A model generated the notes under the pieces. The model made no database searches. It had not been told where the DNA came from and worked only from the letters and a program-made list of their open reading frames with translations. A DNA stretch of 64,000 nucleotides from Litorimonas taeanensis (GTDB lineage Bacteria > Pseudomonadota > Alphaproteobacteria > Caulobacterales > Maricaulaceae), in contig NZ_RBII01000002.1 of assembly GCF_003634015.1 (NCBI RefSeq), positions 833,597 through 897,596 of the forward strand, in the 5' to 3' direction. The position numbers and the translations under genes are program-made. Positions 41,809 through 51,209 of this stretch are shown here, in pieces; position 1 is the stretch's first letter; every line of letters begins with the position of its first letter.

Positions 41809-44800
41809 ATGACTTCAGTGAAAAATCGCTCACTAAAATCGGGCTTGATATGCGGGGCGGCATTATTTGTATTGGCTATGCCTGTTTATGCGCAACCTTC
41901 GGTGACTGTGCAAAAAGATTTAAGTGAAGTTTTGAATAATTTCGCAACGGAGTCCAATGTCGAAATTTTATTCTCTCCTGGCCTCGTAAAGAAACGTATT
42001 GCGGCAGAAGAGAGCTATACAGGGCAGCCAAGAGAGAGCCTGTCTAAAATCCTTTCGGGTACAGGTTTGTCATTTGAAGAACCAAGCCCTGATGTTTTTA
42101 TTATCACAGAAGCGGCGACCCAACCGACTCCTAGACAGACAATCAAGGAATCGAAAACAGCAACTAAATCAGCAACGGTGACAAAAAGCGCCCAAGTTCA
42201 AGACGGCGGCGCTGAGCCAACTGTTGTCAGTACAGACGTCCCTTATCGTGTTGACTTGGAGGCCACGCCCGGCGTGATTTCAGGGCAAGTCAAAGACAGA
42301 ATTTCAGGGCAGTCACTCGCAGGCGCGATTGTCTTGCTCGAAGGTTCGGGCCGAACAACGTCTACTGATAGCCGCGGATTTTACCGTTTCGCGACGGCGC
42401 CTGTGGGCGAGTATAAAATTTCAGTGAACTATTTGGGTTCAGAATTTCAAGCGCGTCAAATCGCTGTGCAGCCAGGTCAGGCGGTGACGCAAAATTTTTC
42501 ATTGGGAAACGCCCTTGAAGAGTTGGTTGTGTATGGGAACCGCTCTTCACTACAGCAGGCTTTGAACCAACAGCGTTCAGCGTCTAACAGCTCTACAGTC
42601 GTTTCATCTGACCTTATGGGTAGTTTTCCTGCGGAGACAATTTCCGAAGCGCTGCGCCGCGTATCGGGCGTTACCTTTACCCGAGACGCAGAGTCAGGTG
42701 AGGGTGACCGTATCTCTGTTAGAGGGTTTAATTCGCAAGCCATTAACGTCCAGCTTAACGGCATTGATTTGCAAGGCACAGGTACAGACAGATCTATCGA
42801 TCTGAGTGGTTTCTTGACGGATAATATTAAACAAGTCACCATTCAGAAATCACTCCTCCCAAGCCAAGAAGCCACAGGGTCTGGCGGACTGGTTGAAATT
42901 GAGACACGCTCTGGTCTTGATTATGGTGAGAAATATTTCAGTGTTGGCCTGGAGCGCGAACAAAGTTTCGCCGGAGGTTTTGGTGATGAATTTGAAATCA
43001 GCGGCACTGGGGCTTATCAACTGACGGATAATTTTGGCGTGTCGGCCACGGTGCAATATCGTGACACGAATGCGCAAAATTACGACCTTAATACTTTGCA
43101 GACCATCACGCCGGTTCTACCTGCGGGATTCACCTCTGCTTTCACTCTGCCCGAAAGTTTTAACTATCCTTTTGATGCAGCTATTGATCAGCCGCTTTAC
43201 ACGGGGGGAAATTATTTCTCGCGCGTGCGTGACGAATCAAACCTGACAATGTCTTTGAACTTTGCATATGACTGGGCTGATCATACACGTCTAAGATTGG
43301 ATTTGCAGAACATTGAAAGCGATGCAGAATTTTCAACATCCAGAACAACAGCTAGCTATTTAACCTCGGCGACAGATATGCCTGTGCCAGAGCTTGGGGA
43401 TGAAGTACGGCGCCGAACATATATTCGCGCATTCCGGCCAACGCTGGGGATAGCGGATACCGCTGAAAACCTAAAAAACCGCACGCTTAGCTTTCGCGGC
43501 GAAACAGATATAGATGATTGGGAATTCGATTATAAATTCGGCATTTCCAAAGTTGAAAAAGATAGACTCTCGATTTCATCGACTTTCCTCTCGGATATCA
43601 ACAGCGATATTGATAATTTGGTCGACCCAAATTTTGCGATTTACACGCCGGATGATAATGCAGCGATGACTCCACGTTTAGTGGGCGGCGGTGTTGGTTT
43701 TGCTTCCAATGGCGCGCCGTTATTGAACTTATCAAGCGCAGGGCAAAGCTATCTCGTCGATCCTGCATCTTATTATATGACATTTGCAAGCTTGGCAGAT
43801 GCCAAAGATACAACAGACAGCTATGTGCTAGAGCTTGATGCCCGCAAATATTTCAATAACAGCGTCTTGGATTATATAGAGGTTGGCGGAAAATATGATG
43901 ACCGGAAGCGGTCAAATTCAGACGACGTCTTGTCGACGACAAACCTAACAAACTATCAAACTTACTCACGCATTATCGGCCGGAATACATATTTGGCGGA
44001 TATCAATGCGAACGCTTTCGGTATCGGAGATTTATCTGATATCGGAGTAGCCGGTGCAGGGGTTCCCTTTATCACACCCGGCACCGGTTCGACTTTCATC
44101 GACGGTATAGCCAATCTTATTGAGGACGATCCGAACACGGCTGAGAATGAAGCGCGGTTTACTTTTACAGACCGCCGTGATGCGAGCCCTATCGATGTCG
44201 CCGGAGCGCAAAGCCCTGCGCTCATCACAGAAAAGATCTTTGCGGGTTATGTAGAAAGTAAGGCTATTGTCGGAGATTTTGAACTGGTTGGCGGCGTACG
44301 CTATCAGCGGGAAGAACGCACAGGCACAGCGATTTCCACGCCGTCAATTCGCCTCGACGAACCTGGGTTTAGCAATGTGCCACGCGAAACTTTCATTGCC
44401 GCTGGTTTGATTGATTTTGTGGATACAGCCAGCGTCCAAGAAACATGGACGCCCAGTGTGATTGCAAATTACCGCCCATCAGATGAGATGGTTGTCCGCG
44501 GCGCTTATTTCAGATCGACCGTGCATCCGGGGATTGAAAAAATCGCGCGTCCGCAAACTGTGCTTTTGGACCTGCGACCTGATTTTGCACGGGCTACAAT
44601 TAGAGAGCCAAATCCCAATCTGGATCCTTCAACAACGGATAACTTTGACTTAGACTTCTCTTACTACTTCCAAGACAATCCTGGTCTTATTCGATTGGGC
44701 GTATTCTATAAAAAGATATCAAACAATTTTACCAGCACGCTCTTAGCGGATGAGGCAACAGGTGATGATTTAAGGCAACGGGTCTTGGATATTCTTTCGC

Positions 44801-45444
44801 CTTTGACAGCCATTGATCCCGCGCTGACGGCTCTGCCAGAGAATGCGGAATATTTCTTGCAACAACCGCGTAACGGTGAGGGCGGAGACATTTATGGTTT
44901 CGAAGCCGAACTTATTCGCCAGCTTGATTTCATGCCGCAATCTTGGCCGTCATTTATCGAAAACTTCAGCGTTTTGGGCAATGTAACCTATACGAAAAGC
45001 TCGTTCAACGAACTCGAATCGGCGCGCGATGATGACGGAAATATCTTTACCCTCACCTTGGAAGACCGTCCGATGATCGGCCAATCGGAATGGGCGGGTA
45101 ATGCGTCATTGCGCTACGAAGATGGCCCTTTCTCGGGCAGCGTTATTTATACTTATCAATCAGCCTCAGCGACGAGCTATGATGAGTTTAACCTCAACGG
45201 TATCACTCCTGAATTTGATACGCTTGATTTACGGCTTTCTTATACGTTGCAAGCGAGTGGAAACCGTCCAATGATGGTCTTCTTCGCCGAAGGTGATGAT
45301 TTGTTAACGAGCGCAGATGAAGCCGATATCCGCGCGGGTATTGGTTCTCAATTTGGCGATGGTGATGTGGATTATTTCTTCCCAACATCAAGGCAGTTTA
45401 ATGGCGGCCGACGCTTTACGGTCGGGGCCCGCATGACATTTTAA
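41809..45444 (+). CDS. TonB-dependent receptor with STN domain and carboxypeptidase-like domain
   Basis: 1211-residue outer-membrane transporter. Order: signal peptide (1-28), STN signalling domain (about 30-100), Pro/Thr/Lys linker, carboxypeptidase-regulatory-like domain (about 155-232, ISGQVKDRISGQSLAGAIVLL), a TonB-box-like ELVVYG (239-243), plug (250-370; FPAETISEALRRVSGVTF, RISVRGF, NVQLNGID) and a long 22-strand barrel ending ARMTF with terminal Phe. It belongs to the TonB-Xanth-Caul type (TIGR01782). The STN domain contacts the FecR in the same locus, so bound substrate should signal to the ECF sigma. Substrate not defined; a protease partner suggests peptide or protein. Confidence 0.94.
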   Translation: MTSVKNRSLKSGLICGAALFVLAMPVYAQPSVTVQKDLSEVLNNFATESNVEILFSPGLVKKRIAAEESYTGQPRESLSKILSGTGLSFEEPSPDVFIITEAATQPTPRQTIKESKTATKSATVTKSAQVQDGGAEPTVVSTDVPYRVDLEATPGVISGQVKDRISGQSLAGAIVLLEGSGRTTSTDSRGFYRFATAPVGEYKISVNYLGSEFQARQIAVQPGQAVTQNFSLGNALEELVVYGNRSSLQQALNQQRSASNSSTVVSSDLMGSFPAETISEALRRVSGVTFTRDAESGEGDRISVRGFNSQAINVQLNGIDLQGTGTDRSIDLSGFLTDNIKQVTIQKSLLPSQEATGSGGLVEIETRSGLDYGEKYFSVGLEREQSFAGGFGDEFEISGTGAYQLTDNFGVSATVQYRDTNAQNYDLNTLQTITPVLPAGFTSAFTLPESFNYPFDAAIDQPLYTGGNYFSRVRDESNLTMSLNFAYDWADHTRLRLDLQNIESDAEFSTSRTTASYLTSATDMPVPELGDEVRRRTYIRAFRPTLGIADTAENLKNRTLSFRGETDIDDWEFDYKFGISKVEKDRLSISSTFLSDINSDIDNLVDPNFAIYTPDDNAAMTPRLVGGGVGFASNGAPLLNLSSAGQSYLVDPASYYMTFASLADAKDTTDSYVLELDARKYFNNSVLDYIEVGGKYDDRKRSNSDDVLSTTNLTNYQTYSRIIGRNTYLADINANAFGIGDLSDIGVAGAGVPFITPGTGSTFIDGIANLIEDDPNTAENEARFTFTDRRDASPIDVAGAQSPALITEKIFAGYVESKAIVGDFELVGGVRYQREERTGTAISTPSIRLDEPGFSNVPRETFIAAGLIDFVDTASVQETWTPSVIANYRPSDEMVVRGAYFRSTVHPGIEKIARPQTVLLDLRPDFARATIREPNPNLDPSTTDNFDLDFSYYFQDNPGLIRLGVFYKKISNNFTSTLLADEATGDDLRQRVLDILSPLTAIDPALTALPENAEYFLQQPRNGEGGDIYGFEAELIRQLDFMPQSWPSFIENFSVLGNVTYTKSSFNELESARDDDGNIFTLTLEDRPMIGQSEWAGNASLRYEDGPFSGSVIYTYQSASATSYDEFNLNGITPEFDTLDLRLSYTLQASGNRPMMVFFAEGDDLLTSADEADIRAGIGSQFGDGDVDYFFPTSRQFNGGRRFTVGARMTF

Positions 45445-45477
45445 CTTTGATGGATATGCACCGGGGAAATAAATAGA

Positions 45478-46008
45478 ATGAGTGGTGAGTCTGACAAATT
45501 AACACCAGAAAACAAACTCTCGATAGAGAGTTTGATTGGGGTTTATCAGCGCCCACTCTTGCGGTATTTTTTACGGCAAGGGTTGAGCGCCAGTGACTCT
45601 AATGATTGCGTTCAAGAGGTCTTTGCGCGCGTGATAAAGAAAGATGACCTTGAAGGGCTTAAAAACCCACAAGGATACATCTTCACCATCGCGAGCAATC
45701 TCCTTAAAGATCGTTCTCGTCGGCAACGCACGTCAAAGGCCGACAAACATCAAGATTCGAGTGACACACCAATATTTTGTGAGCGCCCATCACAAGATAG
45801 AATATTGGCAGGTCGCCAAGAACTTGAGCTTGTTAAAAAAGCCATTCTAGCAATGCCTCCCAAAACACAGAGCGTCTTTGTTCTGAATCGATTTGAGGGG
45901 CTGAAATATAGAGAAATCGCTGATGTGACAGGGATGTCTATCAGTTCTGTTGAAAAGCACATGATGTCTGCTTTGAAGCGATTAAATACTCTGAAGGAAT
46001 TGCTATGA
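45478..46008 (+). CDS. ECF sigma factor, FecI-like
   Basis: 176 residues: sigma-2 (about 20-90, LLRYFLRQGLSASDSNDCVQEVFARVI and NPQGYIFTIASNLLKDRSRR) and sigma-4 (about 115-176, MPPKTQSVFVLNRFEGLKYREIADVTGMSISSVEKHMMSAL), separated by a short linker as in FecI types. It should transcribe the upstream receptor and perhaps its own operon when released by FecR. It starts 33 bases after the receptor and overlaps fecR by 4 bases. The order receptor-sigma-fecR is the reverse of the standard fecI-fecR-fecA layout. Confidence 0.94.
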   Translation: MSGESDKLTPENKLSIESLIGVYQRPLLRYFLRQGLSASDSNDCVQEVFARVIKKDDLEGLKNPQGYIFTIASNLLKDRSRRQRTSKADKHQDSSDTPIFCERPSQDRILAGRQELELVKKAILAMPPKTQSVFVLNRFEGLKYREIADVTGMSISSVEKHMMSALKRLNTLKELL

Positions 46009-47102
46009 CTTCGCAGACTTATAATCATTCGGATTTGAGTTATCCTGAAAACGATGCTTTTGCGGAAGCGGCGTATTGGTTCACAATATTGCAAAACGAA
46101 AATTGTGCCGAAGCCGAGCGCCGCGCCTTCTCTCTTTGGCTGTCTAAATCACCTTTGCATGAAGAAGCCTATGACCAAATGGTGATGCTTTATGAAGGCG
46201 CTGGTGCGCTGCAAGATGATGAAGATATTTTGGCCCTACGCCGAGAATATCTGGGCCTCGGTAAAACCAGAGCGCGCGTACACATCCTTAAACGGGCCTC
46301 TTTTGTCGTGGCCGCCATGGCGGCAATGTTCATTGCGATGATTGCGATTTGGCCTGACCTCTCGTCACACCTTCAACAAGACAATACAGAGCAATATGCA
46401 GACAAGCTAGAGCCCCAAGATCAACAGGCTGATACAAACAGCTTGTTGCTGACAACGGCCGTTGGAGAGCAATTAACGCGGACTCTGAATGACGGGTCTT
46501 TGATTGAGCTGAATACGGATAGCGAAGTTCGAGTGCATTTAAGCGCGGACCAACGCTCGATTTATCTCTTAAAGGGCCAAGCCGTCTTTAGTGTTGCACA
46601 TGACGAAAGCCGACCTTTTGTTGTCTTTGCAGGATCGCGCCGCGTGACGGCCCTCGGGACATTATTCGAAGTCCGCCTCGATCTTGCCGATGCCCAAGTC
46701 ACTTTGCTTGAAGGCAAGGTCAAAGTCGACGAAGTAAATCTGTCTGACAAAGCGCAGAAGAAACCAACAGCAAAACCTGTCGAGCTCTTACCCGGAGATA
46801 GATATCTGTCCGCGACCAATGAAATGACACGTGTCGATCCCACTCGAATTCAATCGGATTTAAGTTGGCGAAATGGACGTCATATCTTTGTCGATGAAAA
46901 GATATCAGTCATTGTTGCCGAATTAAATCGATATACAGAGAGAAAAATAATTATAAATGACCCCAAAATTGGAGACCTAAAGGCCAGTGCCAACTTCAAA
47001 ATGGGGTCAACGCAATCTCTTTCTATGGCGCTTGAAGCCACCTTTAATCTGTCATTACGTAATGACACGACTGCCAATACTATCATTATTGATTGGAAAT
47101 AA
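46005..47102 (+). CDS. FecR family transmembrane anti-sigma/sigma regulator
   Basis: 365 residues: cytoplasmic DUF4880 domain (about 12-60, AEAAYWFTILQNENCAEAERRAFSLWL), TM helix (about 99-118), periplasmic FecR domain (about 140-260, TAVGEQLTRTLNDGSLIELNTDS...) and a C-terminal STN-like domain (about 290-365, IIINDPKIGDLKASANFKMG). It passes the receptor's occupancy signal to the sigma factor. Both it and the receptor have STN modules, typical of the FecR types that pair with carbohydrate or peptide receptors. Translationally coupled to sigma; the protease gene follows after 1 base. Confidence 0.93.
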   Translation: MTSQTYNHSDLSYPENDAFAEAAYWFTILQNENCAEAERRAFSLWLSKSPLHEEAYDQMVMLYEGAGALQDDEDILALRREYLGLGKTRARVHILKRASFVVAAMAAMFIAMIAIWPDLSSHLQQDNTEQYADKLEPQDQQADTNSLLLTTAVGEQLTRTLNDGSLIELNTDSEVRVHLSADQRSIYLLKGQAVFSVAHDESRPFVVFAGSRRVTALGTLFEVRLDLADAQVTLLEGKVKVDEVNLSDKAQKKPTAKPVELLPGDRYLSATNEMTRVDPTRIQSDLSWRNGRHIFVDEKISVIVAELNRYTERKIIINDPKIGDLKASANFKMGSTQSLSMALEATFNLSLRNDTTANTIIIDWK

Positions 47103-47103
47103 T

Positions 47104-49989
47104 ATGCCCCGTTTACACTCTATGCCGCGCCGTTTTATGACGGTCGTGGGCGCGCTCTCTATTGCCAGTTCACCGCTCGTATTGGCGGCCTGTACATCGC
47201 AAACAAATGAAGCCAGTTCTGTGCAAACCCAAGAGCAAAACGCCCTAAAGCCAGACCCTGCATTAGTCACGGGAACACTAGAAAACGGCGTTCGATATGC
47301 GGTTTTGCGAAACCAAACACCGCCCGGAACCGGGGCCTTACGGGTTCAATTCGAAACGGGTTCATTAAATGAAAAGCCAGGGACAGAAGGATTAGCGCAT
47401 TACCTAGAGCATATGGCGTTTAACGGCTCAAAGAATGTGCCAGAGGGCGAAATGATTCAAATCCTTGAACGCCTAGGCTTAAGCTTTGGCGCCGACACGA
47501 ATGCCAGTACGGGTCTTGATAGAACGGTTTACAAGCTCAATTTACCAAGCTTGGGCGAAGAGGTTTTGGACGCCGCCTTTATGTTGATGAAGGAAACAGC
47601 CCAAAACCTGACATTGGATCAAGATGCTATTGAGCGTGAATTAGGGATTATCCTTTCAGAAAAACGTACGCGGGATAGTGCGGCCTACCGCGCCTGGGAA
47701 GCGCGCTTGTCTTTTTTGGCAAAGGGAAGCGATCTGATTGACCGGTTGCCCATCGGTACAGAAGCGAGCTTGAACTCAATTAATTCTGATGATTTCAAAG
47801 CCTATTACAAAGAATATTATCACCCAGAAAAAACAATCGTGGCTTTCGTTGGTGACAAAGATCCTCAAGAAATTGTGGATTACATCAAGGCGACGTTTGG
47901 CGACTGGGCGGTCGATACAGCCCCCGGTAAAGACCGCCCAGCAAGCCCTGCAAAAATTCCGTCTGGCGACGTTATGTTTTATGCAGAAGAGGGTTTGCCA
48001 ACGAATATAAGCCTCATGTCATTACGGCCTTATGAAAAAAGAGACGACACGCCGGCTCTTCGGAAGCAGCGCTTAATTGAAAGTTTAGCCACGGGCATGA
48101 TGGGCTATAGAATGAGCGCGATTGCTGAGAAATCCGACCGCCCTTTCATCAATGCAGGCATGAGCAGAATGTCTAATTTTGAACTGACGGAAGGCATGTC
48201 ATTTTCGGCCTATACACAAGCTGATAATTGGGAAACGGCCCTTGCCGGTATAGATTATGAACTCCGCAAAGTCCTGAAATATGGATTTAGCGAACAAGAG
48301 CTAAAGGCGCAGCTTGCCCGTGTTGAAAGCTCTTACAAAGCCATAGCCGAAGGGGCGGATACGCGCCCAACCACGGCGCGGCGCGGCGGTCTTATCGACC
48401 GGGTAATGTCCTCTTATGATAATGACAGAGTCTTTACGCATCCCCAGCAAGACCTTGAACGCTTTCTCGCTCAGAAGGACTCCATCACAGTAGAAGATGT
48501 CAATGCGGCTCTGCGAAACCAATGGGGTGATTTAGAGGATGTATCTGTATTTATGACGACAGAGACGCCCTTTGAAGACGCAGAATCTTTGATTCAACAA
48601 GCCTTAGAAAATAGCCGTTCTATCGAAGTGGCGGCGCCTGATGCATCAGATATGTCTGCGACAGAATTTGCCTATTCAGATTTTGGGCCAGCAGGCAAAA
48701 TTACCTCTGATGTGTATAACGAAGCCGTCGATGCACATCTGATTAAATTTGAAAATAATGTGCGTTTGAACTTTAAACAAACGGATTATGAAGATGACCG
48801 TGTGCTCGTTCAGGTGAATTTTGGCGAGGGCAATATGTCCAGCCCGCGCAAAAATGAAGGCCTACGCCGAATGGCTTATGCCCTTATGTCCCAAAGCGGA
48901 TTTGAAGCGCATAGTTTGTCTGAGACCAAGCAATTAATGGCGGGAAAATTAGTAAACCCAGCCGCGTTTAACTTCAGAGATGGCGGCGATAATTTCTTTA
49001 TGACGTCTGTCACTGTGCCCGATGATTTCAGAGAGCAGTTAAATGTTTTCGCCGCAACGCTTACGGCGCCAGGCTTTCGCGAAGATGTGCGTACAAACCA
49101 TATTGATAAATTAAAGGCATGGTATCCACGTCACGACACAACTGTTAGCGGCGTCATTTCAAGAGAGGTGCCGCGGATTATACGGTCAGGTGATACGCGT
49201 TTTGGATTTGATGATGAGGCCGATTTTTACTCCCCAACAACAGAGGAAGTAAAGTCTTGGATGTTGCCGCAACTTAAAGAGGGTTTAATTGAGATTACGA
49301 TTGTTGGAGACATCACCAAAGAAGAGGCCGTGAAAGAAGTCGCGGCGACATTTGGCGCTCTACCGAAACGTAAGGATGTGAAAGATCCTTATCCAGAGAT
49401 GCATGAACTTAAATTCCCGGAAGGCATGATAGAACCTTATAAAATCTATCACAGAGGGGATGATAATCAGGCACAGCTTAGGGTCTATTGGCCTGCCTCT
49501 GATGGGTTGGACGCACGCTATTCCAGAGAACTCTCTGTCTTAAGAGCCATATTGAGAAACCGTTTGGTCAAAGAGATTAGAGAAGGTGAAGCGACGACAT
49601 ATTCTCCGGGCGCGGGATCACATGCGAGTCAAATTTTCCCCGGCTATGGTTATGTCACGGCGGTTTTGACGCTGAAACCCGAAGATGTCACGCGCATGGC
49701 AGATAAAGTCCAGTCTATCGCCAATGATATGACGAAAGATACATTGACTGAGGATGAGTTTAATCGCGCCATCAAACCGATGATTGAACGGCTGGAGAGC
49801 ACAGCAAAGCGCAATCCATATTGGGCAGCGGTTCTGTCAGACGCGCAAACGGATGGGCTTGGCTTAACCGCGCATCAAACACGCGAAAGCGATCTGAAGG
49901 ACATGACGGTTGCAGATGTTCAAGCTCTCGCCAAAGAGGTGTTTAAGCTTGGGAATTCTATTGAAATTCACGCTCTGCCAAACCCTTAA
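47104..49989 (+). CDS. M16 zinc protease, periplasmic lipoprotein (pitrilysin-like)
   Basis: 961 residues from ATG 47104 (a longer reading overlaps fecR). Signal with lipobox LAAC (Cys30). Two M16 halves: the active half has the inverted zinc motif HYLEH (H99, E102, H103) with the third ligand in 'ERELGIILSEKR'; the second half (from about residue 540) lacks the motif and closes the chamber. M16 enzymes degrade short unfolded peptides inside a clam-shell cavity. Its place after receptor, sigma and FecR suggests it cuts an imported substrate, as FusC does for ferredoxin in Pectobacterium. Part of the same transcript, 1 base after fecR. Confidence 0.93.
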   Translation: MPRLHSMPRRFMTVVGALSIASSPLVLAACTSQTNEASSVQTQEQNALKPDPALVTGTLENGVRYAVLRNQTPPGTGALRVQFETGSLNEKPGTEGLAHYLEHMAFNGSKNVPEGEMIQILERLGLSFGADTNASTGLDRTVYKLNLPSLGEEVLDAAFMLMKETAQNLTLDQDAIERELGIILSEKRTRDSAAYRAWEARLSFLAKGSDLIDRLPIGTEASLNSINSDDFKAYYKEYYHPEKTIVAFVGDKDPQEIVDYIKATFGDWAVDTAPGKDRPASPAKIPSGDVMFYAEEGLPTNISLMSLRPYEKRDDTPALRKQRLIESLATGMMGYRMSAIAEKSDRPFINAGMSRMSNFELTEGMSFSAYTQADNWETALAGIDYELRKVLKYGFSEQELKAQLARVESSYKAIAEGADTRPTTARRGGLIDRVMSSYDNDRVFTHPQQDLERFLAQKDSITVEDVNAALRNQWGDLEDVSVFMTTETPFEDAESLIQQALENSRSIEVAAPDASDMSATEFAYSDFGPAGKITSDVYNEAVDAHLIKFENNVRLNFKQTDYEDDRVLVQVNFGEGNMSSPRKNEGLRRMAYALMSQSGFEAHSLSETKQLMAGKLVNPAAFNFRDGGDNFFMTSVTVPDDFREQLNVFAATLTAPGFREDVRTNHIDKLKAWYPRHDTTVSGVISREVPRIIRSGDTRFGFDDEADFYSPTTEEVKSWMLPQLKEGLIEITIVGDITKEEAVKEVAATFGALPKRKDVKDPYPEMHELKFPEGMIEPYKIYHRGDDNQAQLRVYWPASDGLDARYSRELSVLRAILRNRLVKEIREGEATTYSPGAGSHASQIFPGYGYVTAVLTLKPEDVTRMADKVQSIANDMTKDTLTEDEFNRAIKPMIERLESTAKRNPYWAAVLSDAQTDGLGLTAHQTRESDLKDMTVADVQALAKEVFKLGNSIEIHALPNP

Positions 49990-50012
49990 ACGAGTTTAAA
50001 TTTACTGGGGCA

Positions 50013-50047
50013 CGTAAAAGAATGGCTCGCTTTCTAAGCGGGCCATT
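50013..50047 (-). terminator. Hairpin between convergent M16 and AGE genes
   Basis: AATGGCTCGCTT (50021-50032) pairs with AAGCGGGCCATT (50036-50047), 12 bp with one G-T, loop TCT. On the minus strand CTTTTACG follows, so it most likely ends the AGE/manC transcript; the stem overlaps the AGE stop by two bases. Its plus-strand tail is T-poor. Confidence 0.72.
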
Positions 50048-51209
50048 ATGTTAAATGGGTTTGAAGGCGGCTCACTTCTGCGGCGGCGCAGATTATGTGA
50101 TAAAATGTACTGGATTGCATATCCGCTTGAATGATCTGGCCGTCATGGTCCAATTGATCATGCCAACCGCTCGGCACGTCGGTTTGAAAATAGGTGTCAA
50201 ACATACGGTCAATTGTTTTGGATATAATAGGTAAGCTTTCCATGTCTCCTTTAAGGGCAAGGCTGACATGGGCTTTTATAAGCTCTGTCTGCGGCCAGCT
50301 TCTGAAACGCTCGGATGTTTGTTTCCCTTGGGGCACGCAGCTATCAATTATAAATCCGACTTTAGGACGATAACCCATTTCCATGGCGGCTTGTTTTAGC
50401 TTCAATATTTCTGCTGACATATTAACGGCGCGAAGGCGTTCATATTCCGAGAGTAGCCAAGCCCATTCCATCATATGACCGGGTTCATAGGGGCCGCCGC
50501 CCTTATATTTGGTAAAGTCTGAGTTGAAGAATTCATAAATAGCGCCAGTGTTTTTATCGAAAAAATGCGCTTTGAATAATCCATAGAGGGCATCAATACG
50601 GGCTTTGTATTTTTTATCGCCTGTCGCTTCGAATAGCGCGAGTAAGGCCTCGAATAAATGCATATGAGGGTTTTGACGCCTTGGCCCGCCGCGAAGGGGG
50701 AAGCCTTCTTCATAGCCGCCATATTCGGATGTCAAATGGCTGTCTAAGAACGCTAAAGTCGATTCTGTGATGTTTAAGCTCTGAATGTCGCCAAAGGCCC
50801 GGTAACGCCATGCGCCTGCCAGAATGACAAAGGCTTGCGCATAGCTATCGCGATAGGGATCGACCAATGCGCCCCCGCCGCCAATTAAATGCGCGCAGCC
50901 GCCTTTGCCGCTCTCTAGGTCGAGCGCCCCAGATTGAAACCCCGATGTCGTTGCAAAATCCCAAGCCTGATCGCTCGCCATTTGGGCATGGTCATACCAT
51001 CCTAAATGTCCAGCGAGGGCATAGACATAGGCCAAACGAAATTGCACGCGCACACGGCGAACCGCGTCAAAATTGGGGGCGCCTGTTATATCTCTGAATT
51101 CAGCAAATCCGCCGCGTGGATCGGCGGCGACCCTGTGCCAATCTTTTAGCGCGCCTTGGCACCAAGAGGTAAAGCGTTCAGACTGTGTGATGAATTCAGA
51201 AAGCGACAT
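50046..51209 (-). CDS. AGE-family sugar isomerase/epimerase (probable mannose-6-phosphate isomerase)
   Basis: 387 residues, (alpha/alpha)6-barrel of the N-acylglucosamine 2-epimerase family. Typical blocks: DPRGGFAEF, RVRVQFRLAYVYALAGHLGW, NPHMHLFEALLALFEATGD, YEPGHMMEWAWLLSEYERL with catalytic His, and 'RSWPQTELIKAHVSLAL'. Its start overlaps the manC stop (TAATG), so it probably feeds ManC: isomerising fructose-6-phosphate to mannose-6-phosphate in place of a classical PMI. The exact reaction is inferred from the context, as the family also holds GlcNAc and cellobiose epimerases. Confidence 0.85.
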   Translation of the reverse strand: MSLSEFITQSERFTSWCQGALKDWHRVAADPRGGFAEFRDITGAPNFDAVRRVRVQFRLAYVYALAGHLGWYDHAQMASDQAWDFATTSGFQSGALDLESGKGGCAHLIGGGGALVDPYRDSYAQAFVILAGAWRYRAFGDIQSLNITESTLAFLDSHLTSEYGGYEEGFPLRGGPRRQNPHMHLFEALLALFEATGDKKYKARIDALYGLFKAHFFDKNTGAIYEFFNSDFTKYKGGGPYEPGHMMEWAWLLSEYERLRAVNMSAEILKLKQAAMEMGYRPKVGFIIDSCVPQGKQTSERFRSWPQTELIKAHVSLALKGDMESLPIISKTIDRMFDTYFQTDVPSGWHDQLDHDGQIIQADMQSSTFYHIICAAAEVSRLQTHLT

